NCBI RefSeq assembly: GCF_900156885.1
Contig: NZ_FTOY01000011.1
Coordinates: 124,001-188,000 of the forward strand
Direction: 5' to 3'
Source of the DNA: Limosilactobacillus caccae
GTDB lineage: Bacteria; Bacillota; Bacilli; Lactobacillales; Lactobacillaceae
DNA length: 64,000 nt
The notes beneath the pieces were generated by a model, which saw only the letters and a program-made list of their open reading frames with translations, was not told the DNA's origin and searched no databases. Shown in pieces: positions 1 through 9,635 of this stretch. Within the stretch, counting starts at the first letter, position 1; every line of letters starts with the position of its first letter. A program made the position numbers and the translations under genes.

Positions 1-1103
1 AAGACGGGGTTGACGTGATCAACCTCGGCCAGGGGAACCCAGATAAGCCAACGCCAGATTATATTGTCAAGAGCACCCAGAAGTGGGTCGCTGACCCGCG
101 GACGCATAAGTATTCACTTTTTCGCGGCCTGCCAGCATTTAAGCAGGCGGCCGCTGACTTTTACCAGGAAAAATACGGGGTAAGTGTTGACCCGGAAAAG
201 GAAGTCGCAATTCTCGGGGGATCCAAGATTGGCTTGGTTGAATTGCCCTGGGCGTTGATGAACCCTGGTGACACTTATTTACTGCCTGATCCGGGTTACC
301 CGGACTATTTCTCCGGGGCCGCCCTTGGGAAGGTCAAGTTTGCGACTGTCCCGTTGCTTGCGGAAAACAACTTTCTTCCCGACCTAAAAGCAATTCCTGC
401 CGACGTCGCAAAACAGGCAAAATTTTTCTATCTGAATTATCCGAATAACCCGACCGGAGCAGTTGCCACCCCTGAGTTTTACAAGGAGTTAGTGGCCTGG
501 GCAAAGAAGTACCAGGTGGGGATCATCAGCGATTTTGCCTATGGAGCCCTGGGCTTTGACGGTCAAGCGCCAGTTAGTTTTATGCAGACACCGGGCGCCA
601 AAGAGGTGGGGGTTGAATTTTATACGTTCTCCAAGACCTTTAACATGGCTGGCTGGCGGATTGCCTTTGCGGTCGGCAACCCGGATATCATCGGGGCGTT
701 GAACTTAATTCAAGACCACCTCTTCGTCAGTCTCTTCCCCGCATTGCAGTATGCGGCGATTGATGCCCTAAAGGCGCCACAGCGTGACCAAGAGATTGCC
801 AAGATCGTTGCCCGCTATGAGGAGCGCCGGAACGCGTTTGTTAAGGCAGCGGATAAGATCGGTTGGCATGCCTTTGTTCCACGGGGAACGTTTTATGCCT
901 GGATGCCGGTTCCTAAGGGGTATACGAGTGAAAGCTTTGCCAACCTCTTATTGGACCGCGCAGGAGTGGCCGTTGCCCCGGGAAATGGTTTTGGTGAACA
1001 TGGGGAAGGCTACGTGCGGATTGGTTTGCTGATTGAACCAGACCGGCTAGTTGAAGCAGTCGACCGGATTGCGAAGTTGCATTTGTTTGATAAGGAGGAT
1101 TAA
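1..1103 (+). CDS. PLP-dependent class I/II aminotransferase (5' truncated by window)
   Basis: The reading frame is open through the left window edge (in-frame codons precede the first possible start at 15), so the N-terminus lies outside; about 366 residues are visible and probably 25-30 are missing. Fold-type I aminotransferase: the N-terminal substrate motif NLGQGNPD, the YPNNPTG motif in the middle, and the PLP-lysine motif SKTFNMAGWR are all present. It transfers an amino group from an amino acid to a 2-oxo acid in the cytosol. It resembles the MtnE/PatA-type enzymes that act on methionine, aromatic or branched-chain amino acids; the exact substrate cannot be read from sequence. The stop codon is 4 bases before the next ATG, and the next gene's ribosome binding site lies inside its 3' end, so the two genes are translationally linked. 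Confidence 0.9.
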   Translation, partial: DGVDVINLGQGNPDKPTPDYIVKSTQKWVADPRTHKYSLFRGLPAFKQAAADFYQEKYGVSVDPEKEVAILGGSKIGLVELPWALMNPGDTYLLPDPGYPDYFSGAALGKVKFATVPLLAENNFLPDLKAIPADVAKQAKFFYLNYPNNPTGAVATPEFYKELVAWAKKYQVGIISDFAYGALGFDGQAPVSFMQTPGAKEVGVEFYTFSKTFNMAGWRIAFAVGNPDIIGALNLIQDHLFVSLFPALQYAAIDALKAPQRDQEIAKIVARYEERRNAFVKAADKIGWHAFVPRGTFYAWMPVPKGYTSESFANLLLDRAGVAVAPGNGFGEHGEGYVRIGLLIEPDRLVEAVDRIAKLHLFDKED

Positions 1104-1107
1104 AATT

Positions 1108-2073
1108 ATGGCTTTAAGTTATACAGTATTAGGTGCCGGGGCAATGGGCCTTCGTTTTGGGGTGTTGCTTCAGGAACTTGCTGGTGCCAAAGTTGACTTT
1201 GTCGATAACTGGGCACCGGAAGTAGAAACAATTAAACAACAGGGCGGGGTGTATGTTTCCCGGGATCATGAGAACCGTCACCTGGTGCCGATTAATATCT
1301 ATTCGCCAGAAGAATATGATGGGGACCCGGATGCTTTCATTGTTTTTGCTAAGCAGATGACACTGGCGGACTTGCTTGAGCGGAGCGCTCACTTCTTCCA
1401 CCCGGACCACCAGTATGTTTTCTCCGGGATGAACGGGATGGGACACATTGAAAAGATTAACCAATACTTCCCTAAAGAGCACGTCATTGCTGGTACCTGC
1501 TTGATTGGGACAGTGTTGAATAAGGCGGGGGATGTTGACTTTATCGGTAAGGCCGGTGCAGGTTCGATTAACCTGGCTCCCCAGGTCGGTGAACCCGACG
1601 AGCGAGTTAAGGAAATTGTTGCTGACTTTACAACGGCGAATATTAATCCGCACTTGAACGATAATTTCTACGGTACCCTGCTGACAAAGGTGGTCTTTAA
1701 TTCTGTTATCAATACCATCTGTACCTTATTTGAAATCCAAATGGGGCAGTTTATTGACTATGATGGTGCCGAAAAGCTGGGCAAGCAGCTAATTAATGAA
1801 GCCTTCGATGTCGCTGAACGGGCAGGAATTCAATTGCTGAGTACCCGGGAAGAGGAATGGCAAACGATTAAGTATGTCAGCGAGGTTACCAACCCCTTGC
1901 ACTACCCATCCATGTACCAGGACATGAGTAAAAACCGGCCAACAGAAGTTGACTATATCAATGGCTATATCTATGACCTAGGAAAGAAGTACAACTATGA
2001 AGCTTCAACCCATGACTTCTTGCGGAACCTGGTTCACTTGGCAGAAAACACCCGTAAGTTTCGGGAGGAATAA
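1108..2073 (+). CDS. panE: Ketopantoate reductase family (PanE/ApbA) 2-oxoacid dehydrogenase
   Basis: 321 residues. The start ATG at 1108 is chosen because AAGGAGG lies at 1092-1098 and the NAD(P)-binding Rossmann motif GAGAMG then falls at the expected extreme N-terminus (VLGAGAMGLRFG). The family reduces 2-oxo acids such as ketopantoate to D-2-hydroxy acids with NADPH. The C-terminal all-alpha domain carries the expected NPLHYPSM(Y)QD segment that closes the active site, and a Lys in the KVVFN motif. Pantothenate synthesis is usually incomplete in lactobacilli, and the partner gene is an aminotransferase, so a role in converting amino-acid-derived 2-oxo acids to hydroxy acids is as likely as pantothenate synthesis. 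Symbol is by family, not by proven substrate. Confidence 0.82.
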   Translation: MALSYTVLGAGAMGLRFGVLLQELAGAKVDFVDNWAPEVETIKQQGGVYVSRDHENRHLVPINIYSPEEYDGDPDAFIVFAKQMTLADLLERSAHFFHPDHQYVFSGMNGMGHIEKINQYFPKEHVIAGTCLIGTVLNKAGDVDFIGKAGAGSINLAPQVGEPDERVKEIVADFTTANINPHLNDNFYGTLLTKVVFNSVINTICTLFEIQMGQFIDYDGAEKLGKQLINEAFDVAERAGIQLLSTREEEWQTIKYVSEVTNPLHYPSMYQDMSKNRPTEVDYINGYIYDLGKKYNYEASTHDFLRNLVHLAENTRKFREE

Positions 2074-2076
2074 ATA

Positions 2077-2118
2077 AAAACTACTGGGCACGCCAAACGG
2101 CAGCTCAGTAGTTTTCTT
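2077..2118. terminator. Bidirectional intrinsic terminator
   Basis: AAAACTACTG...CAGTAGTTTT inverted repeat lies between the convergent panE-type gene and the SemiSWEET gene, with A/T tracts on both sides, so it can end transcription from either direction. Confidence 0.75.
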
Positions 2119-2122
2119 TTGG

Positions 2123-2404
2123 CTAGATGATTGCGGTAATGAAGGTGACGAGGCCAAAGATAATTCCCGGAAAATTGGCGATAATTACCGGCCAGTCCTT
2201 TTGGGGTTTAAGGGCCCCGTACACTACCCACAATGTTGCATTGATTGCGGCAAAAAACGGTTGGGTAGGTGAGACAGGGTGGCCGCTAAGGTTGGCAGCG
2301 ATTTGACCGAAATAAGAAAAATACATTAATAAACAGGCGATTGAAGCGGTGTTGCCGACTAAGCGCAACTTCTTGAGACGCTTCGTTAGGTCTTTAGTAT
2401 CCAT
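2123..2404 (-). CDS. SemiSWEET family small sugar transporter
   Basis: 93 residues with three hydrophobic helices (roughly residues 15-35, 47-64 and 73-92), the single triple-helix bundle typical of bacterial SemiSWEET proteins, which dimerise to form a sugar uniporter. The PQ-loop-like SPTQPF segment follows the first helix, and the NATLWVVYG stretch matches the conserved helix 2 motif. Start ATG is preceded by AGGAGG on the minus strand. It is monocistronic and convergent with panE. The substrate is unknown; SemiSWEETs characterised elsewhere carry mono- or disaccharides. Confidence 0.82.
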   Translation of the reverse strand: MDTKDLTKRLKKLRLVGNTASIACLLMYFSYFGQIAANLSGHPVSPTQPFFAAINATLWVVYGALKPQKDWPVIIANFPGIIFGLVTFITAII

Positions 2405-2490
2405 AGCTGGTAATTACCTCCTTTTTGCTAATCGTTTATCAATGTACTCTTTATTGAATAGTAAAACAATAGTTAAATTACGGGTAAACA

Positions 2491-2522
2491 AAAAAGTCAG
2501 CTGGTTAGACTGACTTTTTTTG
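2491..2522 (-). terminator. Intrinsic terminator of the ABC-F gene
   Basis: AAAAAGTCAG / CTGACTTTTTT hairpin with a 10-base loop, immediately 3' of the minus-strand ABC-F gene. Confidence 0.8.
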
Positions 2523-2524
2523 CG

Positions 2525-4456
2525 CTATTGATTTTCCTGGTCAAACTCTTCTAATTTTTCCGCGGCTTCGGTCCATGCTAACTCGATTTCATCGGACCGC
2601 TCCTTTGACTCGTCGAGTTGCTTTTGCAGGTCAGTCAGCTTACTGATGTCGGTTGCTACGTCAGGTTGGCTCATCTGCTCTTGAATCGCGGCCTGTTGTT
2701 CCTCCAGGGCGGACATTTGCTTTTCCAGGTCATCGACTTGCCGCTGGATCTTTCGGCGGGCCCGTTGCTGCTCCTTACTTTGCTGGTACGACTTCTTACC
2801 GGTCGGTGCTTGCTTTACTGTACTAGCAGTTGCCGTTGCCGGGGCCGCTTTAGCGAGGGCGGCAAGGTAGTCGTCATAGTTTCCTTCGTAATGCTTGATC
2901 CCATTCTTGTGCATTGCCAGGATATCCGTTGCTACCTGATTAATAAAGTACCGGTCGTGGGAAATGAACAGGACGGTGCCGTCAAACTCATTAATTGCAT
3001 TTTCAAGTACTTCCCGACTGTCGATGTCAAGGTGGTTCGTCGGTTCATCAAGGATTAAGAAGTTAATCGGCTTAAAGGATAGCTTGGTTAACTCCAGGCG
3101 GGCCTTTTCCCCCCCGGAAAGGTCGTGAACAACTTTGTAGACGTCATCGCCAACAAAAAGAAAGCTACCGAGTAGGGAGCGGATGTCTTTTTCCGGTACT
3201 TCTGGATGATCATCCCACACTTCTTCTAAGACGGTCTTGTCAGGGTGGAGCTGCTGTTGCTCCTGGTCGTAGTAACCAATCTCCAGGTTGGCCCCCAGCT
3301 TGACAGTCCCGCTAACAAGGGGGAGCTTGTGGAGAATTGACTTTAGTAAGGTTGACTTACCAATTCCGTTGGGGCCGATGATGCCGACCCGCTGGGGTTT
3401 GCGAACTGCAAATGAGAGGGGGCCGGCGAGGACTTGGTGATCGTAGCCGACCTTGGCTTGTTCTACGTCAAGGACTTCGTTCCCACTTGCCTTATCAGAA
3501 TGGAACTGGAAGTGGATGGACTTATCATCCGTTTCTGGACGCTCAATCTTGTCCATTTTCTCTAATTGCTTCCGCCGGGCCTGGGCACGCTTAGTCGTTG
3601 ATGCGCGGACAATGTTGCGGTTAACGAAGTCTTCTAGCTTAGCAATCTTCTTTTGCTGCTGGTCATAGTGCTTCCACTCAGCCTTCAGGCGTTCTTGCTT
3701 ATGTTCGACAAACTGGGTGTAGTTACCAGTGTAGTGGGTCAAAGTACGGTTGTCCAAATCGTAGACGTCTTTTACCACCCGGTCGAGGAAGTACCGGTCG
3801 TGGGAAACGACGAGGAGGGCGCCCTGGTAGCTCTTGAGGTAGTCTTCCAGCCAGGAGAGGACATTCATATCAAGGTGGTTCGTCGGTTCGTCAAGGATCA
3901 AGAGTCCGGGTGCTTGTAACAAAATCTTCGCCAGGGCGAGCTTGGTCTTTTGTCCTCCCGAAAGAGAATTGATAGGGGTGTCGTAGCTGTCCTCATCAAA
4001 ACCAAACCCATGCAAGATCCCCCGCATCCGCGAAGCATATTCAAAGCCGCCTTGCTTCTTGAAGGCAGTCTGTAAGTTGTCATAAGTTGAGAGAATCTGT
4101 TGGTAGTGGTCACTTTCGCTATCAAGGGTGGCCAGTTGTTCTTCCAAGTCGTGGATCTGTGCTTCCATCTTGTGAAGGGGGATAAAGACTGTGTCGAGCT
4201 CGGCCCAGATACTATTTTGACTGTCTAACCCCTGATCCTGGGCAAGGTAGCCAATCGTGAGGTCCCGAGCCTTACTGATTGTCCCTTCATCTGGTTCGGT
4301 GATCCCCGCAATCATCTTGAGGAGGGTTGTCTTCCCGGCACCATTGCGGCCGACAAGGGCAGTGCGGCCGTGTTCTTGGATTTGTAAGTTCATATTGTGA
4401 AATAAGACGTCGGCCCCAAAACGGCGGACGACATCGTTTGTTTGTAAAAGTAACAT
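2525..4456 (-). CDS. ydiF: ABC-F family ATPase (YdiF-like ribosome-associated)
   Basis: 643 residues, no membrane segments. Two ABC ATPase domains in tandem: first Walker A GRNGAGKTT with signature LSGGQKTK and Walker B LLILDEPTNHLD; second Walker A GPNGIGKST with signature LSGGEKAR and Walker B FLILDEPTNHLD. An ABC-F-type interdomain linker with many charged residues (about 230-320) and a long C-terminal coiled coil (about 560-640, KQQ/EEQ-rich) complete the YdiF architecture. ABC-F proteins bind the ribosomal E site and relieve stalled or antibiotic-blocked ribosomes; a housekeeping role is inferred rather than drug resistance because the gene stands in the conserved ydiF-rex-groESL neighbourhood. 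It is divergent from rex. Confidence 0.9.
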   Translation of the reverse strand: MLLLQTNDVVRRFGADVLFHNMNLQIQEHGRTALVGRNGAGKTTLLKMIAGITEPDEGTISKARDLTIGYLAQDQGLDSQNSIWAELDTVFIPLHKMEAQIHDLEEQLATLDSESDHYQQILSTYDNLQTAFKKQGGFEYASRMRGILHGFGFDEDSYDTPINSLSGGQKTKLALAKILLQAPGLLILDEPTNHLDMNVLSWLEDYLKSYQGALLVVSHDRYFLDRVVKDVYDLDNRTLTHYTGNYTQFVEHKQERLKAEWKHYDQQQKKIAKLEDFVNRNIVRASTTKRAQARRKQLEKMDKIERPETDDKSIHFQFHSDKASGNEVLDVEQAKVGYDHQVLAGPLSFAVRKPQRVGIIGPNGIGKSTLLKSILHKLPLVSGTVKLGANLEIGYYDQEQQQLHPDKTVLEEVWDDHPEVPEKDIRSLLGSFLFVGDDVYKVVHDLSGGEKARLELTKLSFKPINFLILDEPTNHLDIDSREVLENAINEFDGTVLFISHDRYFINQVATDILAMHKNGIKHYEGNYDDYLAALAKAAPATATASTVKQAPTGKKSYQQSKEQQRARRKIQRQVDDLEKQMSALEEQQAAIQEQMSQPDVATDISKLTDLQKQLDESKERSDEIELAWTEAAEKLEEFDQENQ

Positions 4457-4550
4457 TTTGCAACCTCATTTAAACCGTTGATTTCATACCATTTTATTTT
4501 AGCAGATTTTGGATTTAAAGAAAAAAGTTCAGAATATTTTTGTATTCTAG

Positions 4551-4579
4551 TTCACAAAAAATCATTTAATTGCTAGAAT
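4551..4579 (+). promoter_or_regulatory. Candidate sigma-A promoter of rex
   Basis: TTCACA, 17-base spacer, TAGAAT. Transcription from here would give a leader of about 105 bases before the rex start. Confidence 0.45.
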
Positions 4580-4692
4580 AGACACAGAATTAAATTTCAC
4601 AAAGTAAGCAAATTAGTGTGATGTTCGCCATTAAACCTAGCATACTGTTGGCGACTAGGCTGGGGGAAGCTAATTTTAGGAGGAATAATAGA

Positions 4693-5340
4693 ATGGCTAA
4701 TAAAAAGATTCCACGCGCAACTGCAAAACGGTTGCCGATTTATTTTCGATATTTAAATGTCTTAAAGGACGCAAATAAGCAACGGGTCTCCTCAACAGAG
4801 TTGTCAGAGGCCGTTCAGGTCGATTCCGCCACCATCCGGCGTGACTTCTCCTACTTCGGTGAGCTTGGTAAGCGGGGGTATGGTTATGACGTTGAGAGCT
4901 TACTAAAGTTTTTCAAGGGGATCTTGCACCAAGACGCCTTAGTTAGTGTTGCCCTTGTCGGGGTGGGGAGTTTAGGTCGCGCCTTATTAAACTTTAACTT
5001 TCACCAAGACACCAACCTGCGGATCAGTGCGGCGTTTGATACCAAGCCAGAATACGCCAATACGGTGATGAGTGGGATTCCGATTTATCCATCGGAAGAG
5101 ATGATCAAGCAGCTCAAGGAGCAGCAAATTGACGTGGTTATTTTGACTGTGCCAGGGATAAAGGCCCAGCACGTCGCTGACCAATTAGTCGAAGCTGGGG
5201 TCAAGGGGATCTTAAACTTTACCCCAGTACGCCTGTCAGTGCCAAAGAAGGTCCAGGTACAAAACATCGACTTAACAAATGAATTGCAGACGTTGATTTA
5301 CTTCATTAAAAATTATACTGACGACTCAATGGAAGGATAG
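4693..5340 (+). CDS. rex: Redox-sensing transcriptional repressor Rex
   Basis: 215 residues. The ATG at 4693 is chosen because AGGAGG sits at 4679-4684 and the protein then begins with the usual [15 protein letters not shown]; the longer open frame upstream has no ribosome site. An N-terminal winged-helix DNA-binding domain (residues about 1-80, including [20 protein letters not shown]) is followed by a Rossmann domain with the NADH-binding motif [10 protein letters not shown]. Rex senses the NADH/NAD ratio and represses fermentation and redox genes when NAD is high. It stands alone between the divergent ABC-F gene and groESL. Two partial half-sites resembling Rex operators lie upstream (near 4551 and 4594) but neither is a convincing palindrome. 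Confidence 0.95.
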   Translation: MANKKIPRATAKRLPIYFRYLNVLKDANKQRVSSTELSEAVQVDSATIRRDFSYFGELGKRGYGYDVESLLKFFKGILHQDALVSVALVGVGSLGRALLNFNFHQDTNLRISAAFDTKPEYANTVMSGIPIYPSEEMIKQLKEQQIDVVILTVPGIKAQHVADQLVEAGVKGILNFTPVRLSVPKKVQVQNIDLTNELQTLIYFIKNYTDDSMEG

Positions 5341-5356
5341 GCCGGCGAGCCGGGAT

Positions 5357-5392
5357 AAAAAGGGATTGGCAATGTTCGCCAGTCCCTTTTTT
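5357..5392 (+). terminator. Intrinsic terminator of rex
   Basis: AAAAGGGATTGGC / GCCAGTCCCTTTTTT-type stem with a short loop and a T run. Confidence 0.85.
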
Positions 5393-5411
5393 GCATAATT
5401 TATTTGTTAAT

Positions 5412-5428
5412 GGTCAAAAAAAGTCAAA
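5412..5428 (+). promoter_or_regulatory. CtsR operator upstream of groESL
   Basis: GGTCAAA-AAA-AGTCAAA heptad direct repeat matches the CtsR consensus (A/GGTCAAA-N3-A/GGTCAAA). It lies just upstream of the groES promoter and the CIRCE element. An equivalent box is found at the clpP promoter at 50656. Confidence 0.85.
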
Positions 5429-5437
5429 TCTTTTATA

Positions 5438-5465
5438 TTGCATTTTGCAAAGAACATGTTATAGT
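5438..5465 (+). promoter_or_regulatory. Likely groESL promoter
   Basis: -10 TATAGT at 5460-5465, with a weak -35 TTGCAT at 5438-5443 (16-base spacer). This places the start of transcription at the left edge of the CIRCE element. Confidence 0.5.
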
Positions 5466-5476
5466 TAATTATGTTG

Positions 5477-5503
5477 TTAGCACTTAGCGATTGTGAGTGC
5501 TAA
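5477..5503 (+). promoter_or_regulatory. CIRCE element (HrcA operator)
   Basis: TTAGCACTT-N9-GAGTGCTAA: one mismatch to the canonical 9-9-9 inverted repeat. It lies at the expected transcription start of groESL, where HrcA binding blocks initiation until heat or misfolded protein titrates GroEL. Confidence 0.95.
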
Positions 5504-5540
5504 AATCTAAAAATAAAATTAACAAGATGGAGGGATTAAC

Positions 5541-5825
5541 GTGTTAAAACCATTAGGAGATCGCGTTGTTCTTAAAGCTGAAACTGAAGAAGAAAAGACG
5601 GTTGGTGGAATTGTCCTTGCTTCCAATGTGAAGGAAAAGCCAACTACTGGAAAGGTTATTGCCGTTGGAGAAGGTCGTGTCTTAGACAACGGTCAAAAGC
5701 TCACTCCAGCTGTTAAGGAAGGTGACCGCGTATTGTTTGACAAGTACGCTGGTAACGAAGTTGAATACGATGGTGAAAAGTACTTAGTCGTTCACGAAAA
5801 GGACTTAGTAGCAATCGTCGACTAA
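5541..5825 (+). CDS. groES: Co-chaperonin GroES
   Basis: 94 residues, starting with GTG at 5541 behind GGAGGG (5529-5534). [14 protein letters not shown] at the N-terminus, a mobile loop around [16 protein letters not shown] (about residues 22-37) and the C-terminal [12 protein letters not shown] are typical of the heptameric GroES lid that caps the GroEL chamber. First gene of the groESL operon, 71 bases before groEL. Codon choice is strongly biased to GGT, GCT and GAA, as expected for a very highly expressed gene. Confidence 0.97.
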   Translation: MLKPLGDRVVLKAETEEEKTVGGIVLASNVKEKPTTGKVIAVGEGRVLDNGQKLTPAVKEGDRVLFDKYAGNEVEYDGEKYLVVHEKDLVAIVD

Positions 5826-5884
5826 TTATTAGACTGATAAGAAAAACAGATCATTAAATAAAAAGATTCAAAATAATTTTTTGA

Positions 5885-7522
<1,638 letters not shown>

Positions 7523-7544
7523 TTAGAAGTTAATTTAATCAAGA

Positions 7545-7581
7545 AGTGACGGTGGGAGATATACCCCATCGTCACTTTTTT
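7545..7581 (+). terminator. Intrinsic terminator of groESL
   Basis: GTGACGGTGGG / CCCATCGTCAC stem followed by TTTTTT. Confidence 0.9.
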
Positions 7582-7599
7582 GTTTTAGCTGAGAAAAAT

Positions 7600-7742
7600 G
7601 AAAAGCGGTATTCAAGCCAATTGCCGAACACAAGCAGCCGCTGGGGGACCACCCCAACGATAGTGCTAAGACGGTTGTTCTTGCGGTCACTGACATCCCC
7701 ACCTCATTAAAGAGCAACTGCAGCTTTGTGGTTGCTCTTTAA
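7600..7742 (+). ncRNA. Candidate structured leader RNA (possible ydaO-like element), no gene
   Basis: The 415-base gap between groEL and the next gene holds no convincing coding frame. It contains TTGCCGAAC at 7621, a GGGGGACC segment at 7643, CGGTCACTGACATCC at 7684 and, at 7707-7742, a perfect 12-base-pair stem (TTAAAGAGCAAC / GTTGCTCTTTAA) with a short T-poor tail. Order and spacing of the first three blocks loosely recall the ydaO/yuaA (c-di-AMP) riboswitch as I remember it, and a KimA (YdaO) homologue lies downstream, but several conserved positions differ. Treat it as a structured leader of unproven class. Confidence 0.3.
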
Positions 7743-7893
7743 TAATATGGGTAAGGGCGCCGGAGTGGTTGATTTTACCTTAGAAGAGCGTTTTTTGTGC
7801 TAACCCTACCGTTTAAAATGATCTGCCCCACTCAAACTGTGGTAAAGTTAAGGGTATGCATTTATTAGCAAATGTGATTTTAGCTTTAATACC

Positions 7894-7923
7894 AAAGAAG
7901 TTCGATTATTGACTTCTTTTACT
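7894..7923 (+). other. Hairpin just upstream of the permease ribosome site
   Basis: AAAGAAGT / ACTTCTTT with a 10-base loop followed by TTTT, ending 8 bases before GAGAGGA of the next gene. It could be a weak attenuator or affect translation start. Confidence 0.35.
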
Positions 7924-7937
7924 GAGAGGAACTAAGA

Positions 7938-9545
7938 ATGGAAAAATTAAAAATCCAGAAGATTAGTTTGTTTTCAGGAGTTATGTTGGCCCTTAATTCG
8001 TTGATTGGTTCTGGTTGGCTATTTGGTGCAGGAACTGCTGCCAAAGTCGCGGGGCCAGCGGCGATTATTTCATGGATCTTAGGGGCGGTCATTATTATTA
8101 GTATCGCCTTGACCTATGTTGAATTGGGGGCGATGTTTCCCGAAAGTGGAGGGATGAGCCGGTACGCGCAGTATAGCCACGGCCCGTTACTCGGCTTTGT
8201 GGCTGCCTGGGCGAATTGGATTTCACTGATCACCCTCGTGCCGATGGAAGCAGTGGCCTCGGTGCAATATATGAGTTCCTGGCCCTGGTCATGGGCAAAC
8301 TGGACCCATAACTTCATGAAGGATGGCAACATCACGACTCCTGGGTTAGGGGTTGTCTTTATCTTCATGCTCGTCTTCACCTTGATCAATTTTTGGTCAG
8401 TGAAATTAATGACGCGGTTTACAAACCTAATCTCTGTTTTCAAGATTGTCTTACCAACACTGACGATTGTGATGCTGATTATTTCTGGCTTTCACCCCGG
8501 CAACTTTGGGCACAGTGTTGGCACCTTTATGCCGTACGGCAGCCGGTCAGTCTTTGAGGCCGCGGCTGTTTCTGGGATCATCATGTCATATGATGCTTTC
8601 CAGACGGTGATCAATATGGGGGGCGAAATGGTGAACCCCCACAAAAATATTGTCCGGGGAGTTTTGATCTCAATGATCATCACCGCCGCAATCTACATCA
8701 TGCTCCAGGTTGCATTTATCGGGGCGATTAATCCCCAGCTTTTGGCACAAAAGGGTTGGCATGGGATTAACTATTCGTCACCCTTTGCTGACATCGCTAT
8801 TATCCTTGGAATGAACTGGTTAGCGATTCTCTTGTACATGGACGCCTTTGTTTCCCCGTTTGGGACGGGGGTTGCGTTTGTCGCCACTGCTTCCCGCGCC
8901 CTTGCGGCGATGACCCATACTGGGCACCTGCCACAGTGGTTGGGGCGCCTGGAACGGCGGTACATGATTCCCCGCTTTGCGATGGTCGTTGACCTTGGCT
9001 TGGCAGTAATCATGGTGAGTCTTTTTAGAAATTGGAGCTTGCTGGCGACCGTCATCACTGGGTCGACGCTGATTGCCTACCTGACTGGGCCAGTGACTGT
9101 AATTTCGTTGCGGAAGATGCGGCCAGATATGAAGCGGCCGTTTAATCCCCGCTATATGTCCTGGCTAGCACCATTTGCCTTTGTCCTTACAAGTCTGGCA
9201 ATCTACTGGACGATGTGGCCAACCACGATCCAAGTAATTGTGGTGATCCTGATTGGCTTGCCGATCTACCTATACTACGAAATCCGTTACCGCCATAAGA
9301 TGGGGATGAAGGATCTCCACAACTGTTACTGGATGCTCGCTTACCTGGTCTTTATCTCGGCAATCTCATATGCCGGTAGTGAAGGCTTCGGTGGGCAGGA
9401 CTGGATTAAATATCCATGGGACTTTGTTATTATCATTCTTTGTTCACTGGCCTTCTATCACTGGGCGGTGAAGAGCCGGCTCAAGGAAGTTGATCCGGTG
9501 GCCGAAGAGGTCAACGCGAAGGTCAAACTCCCCCAGGAGAATTAG
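7938..9545 (+). CDS. APC superfamily amino-acid permease
   Basis: 535 residues, about 12-14 membrane helices. The N-terminal helix motif LALNSLIGSGWLFGAGTAAKVAGPAA is characteristic of the APC superfamily, with the unwound GSGW substrate-binding turn in helix 1; helix 6 is around ADIAIILGMNWLA. Start ATG follows GAGAGGA. Substrate is not predictable beyond amino acids or related solutes. It is followed 90 bases later by a KimA-type transporter; co-transcription is possible since I see no clear terminator between them. The upstream gap contains structured RNA (7600-7742, 7894-7923) that may control it. Confidence 0.8.
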   Translation: MEKLKIQKISLFSGVMLALNSLIGSGWLFGAGTAAKVAGPAAIISWILGAVIIISIALTYVELGAMFPESGGMSRYAQYSHGPLLGFVAAWANWISLITLVPMEAVASVQYMSSWPWSWANWTHNFMKDGNITTPGLGVVFIFMLVFTLINFWSVKLMTRFTNLISVFKIVLPTLTIVMLIISGFHPGNFGHSVGTFMPYGSRSVFEAAAVSGIIMSYDAFQTVINMGGEMVNPHKNIVRGVLISMIITAAIYIMLQVAFIGAINPQLLAQKGWHGINYSSPFADIAIILGMNWLAILLYMDAFVSPFGTGVAFVATASRALAAMTHTGHLPQWLGRLERRYMIPRFAMVVDLGLAVIMVSLFRNWSLLATVITGSTLIAYLTGPVTVISLRKMRPDMKRPFNPRYMSWLAPFAFVLTSLAIYWTMWPTTIQVIVVILIGLPIYLYYEIRYRHKMGMKDLHNCYWMLAYLVFISAISYAGSEGFGGQDWIKYPWDFVIIILCSLAFYHWAVKSRLKEVDPVAEEVNAKVKLPQEN

Positions 9546-9635
9546 CTTCGCGTATTGCAAATCAGCGGAGAAAATTGTAACATTGTTTCCTAATCTTGAT
9601 GATTGTTTAATGCATAAGAGTCAAAGGAGAATAGT

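Noticed and set aside
4551-4610. Rex operator for autoregulation
   Set aside because: TTCACA half-sites are present, but no second half at palindromic spacing.
7535-7717. 60-codon minus-strand frame downstream of groEL
   Set aside because: It overlaps the groESL terminator and the structured leader, with no promoter or ribosome site.
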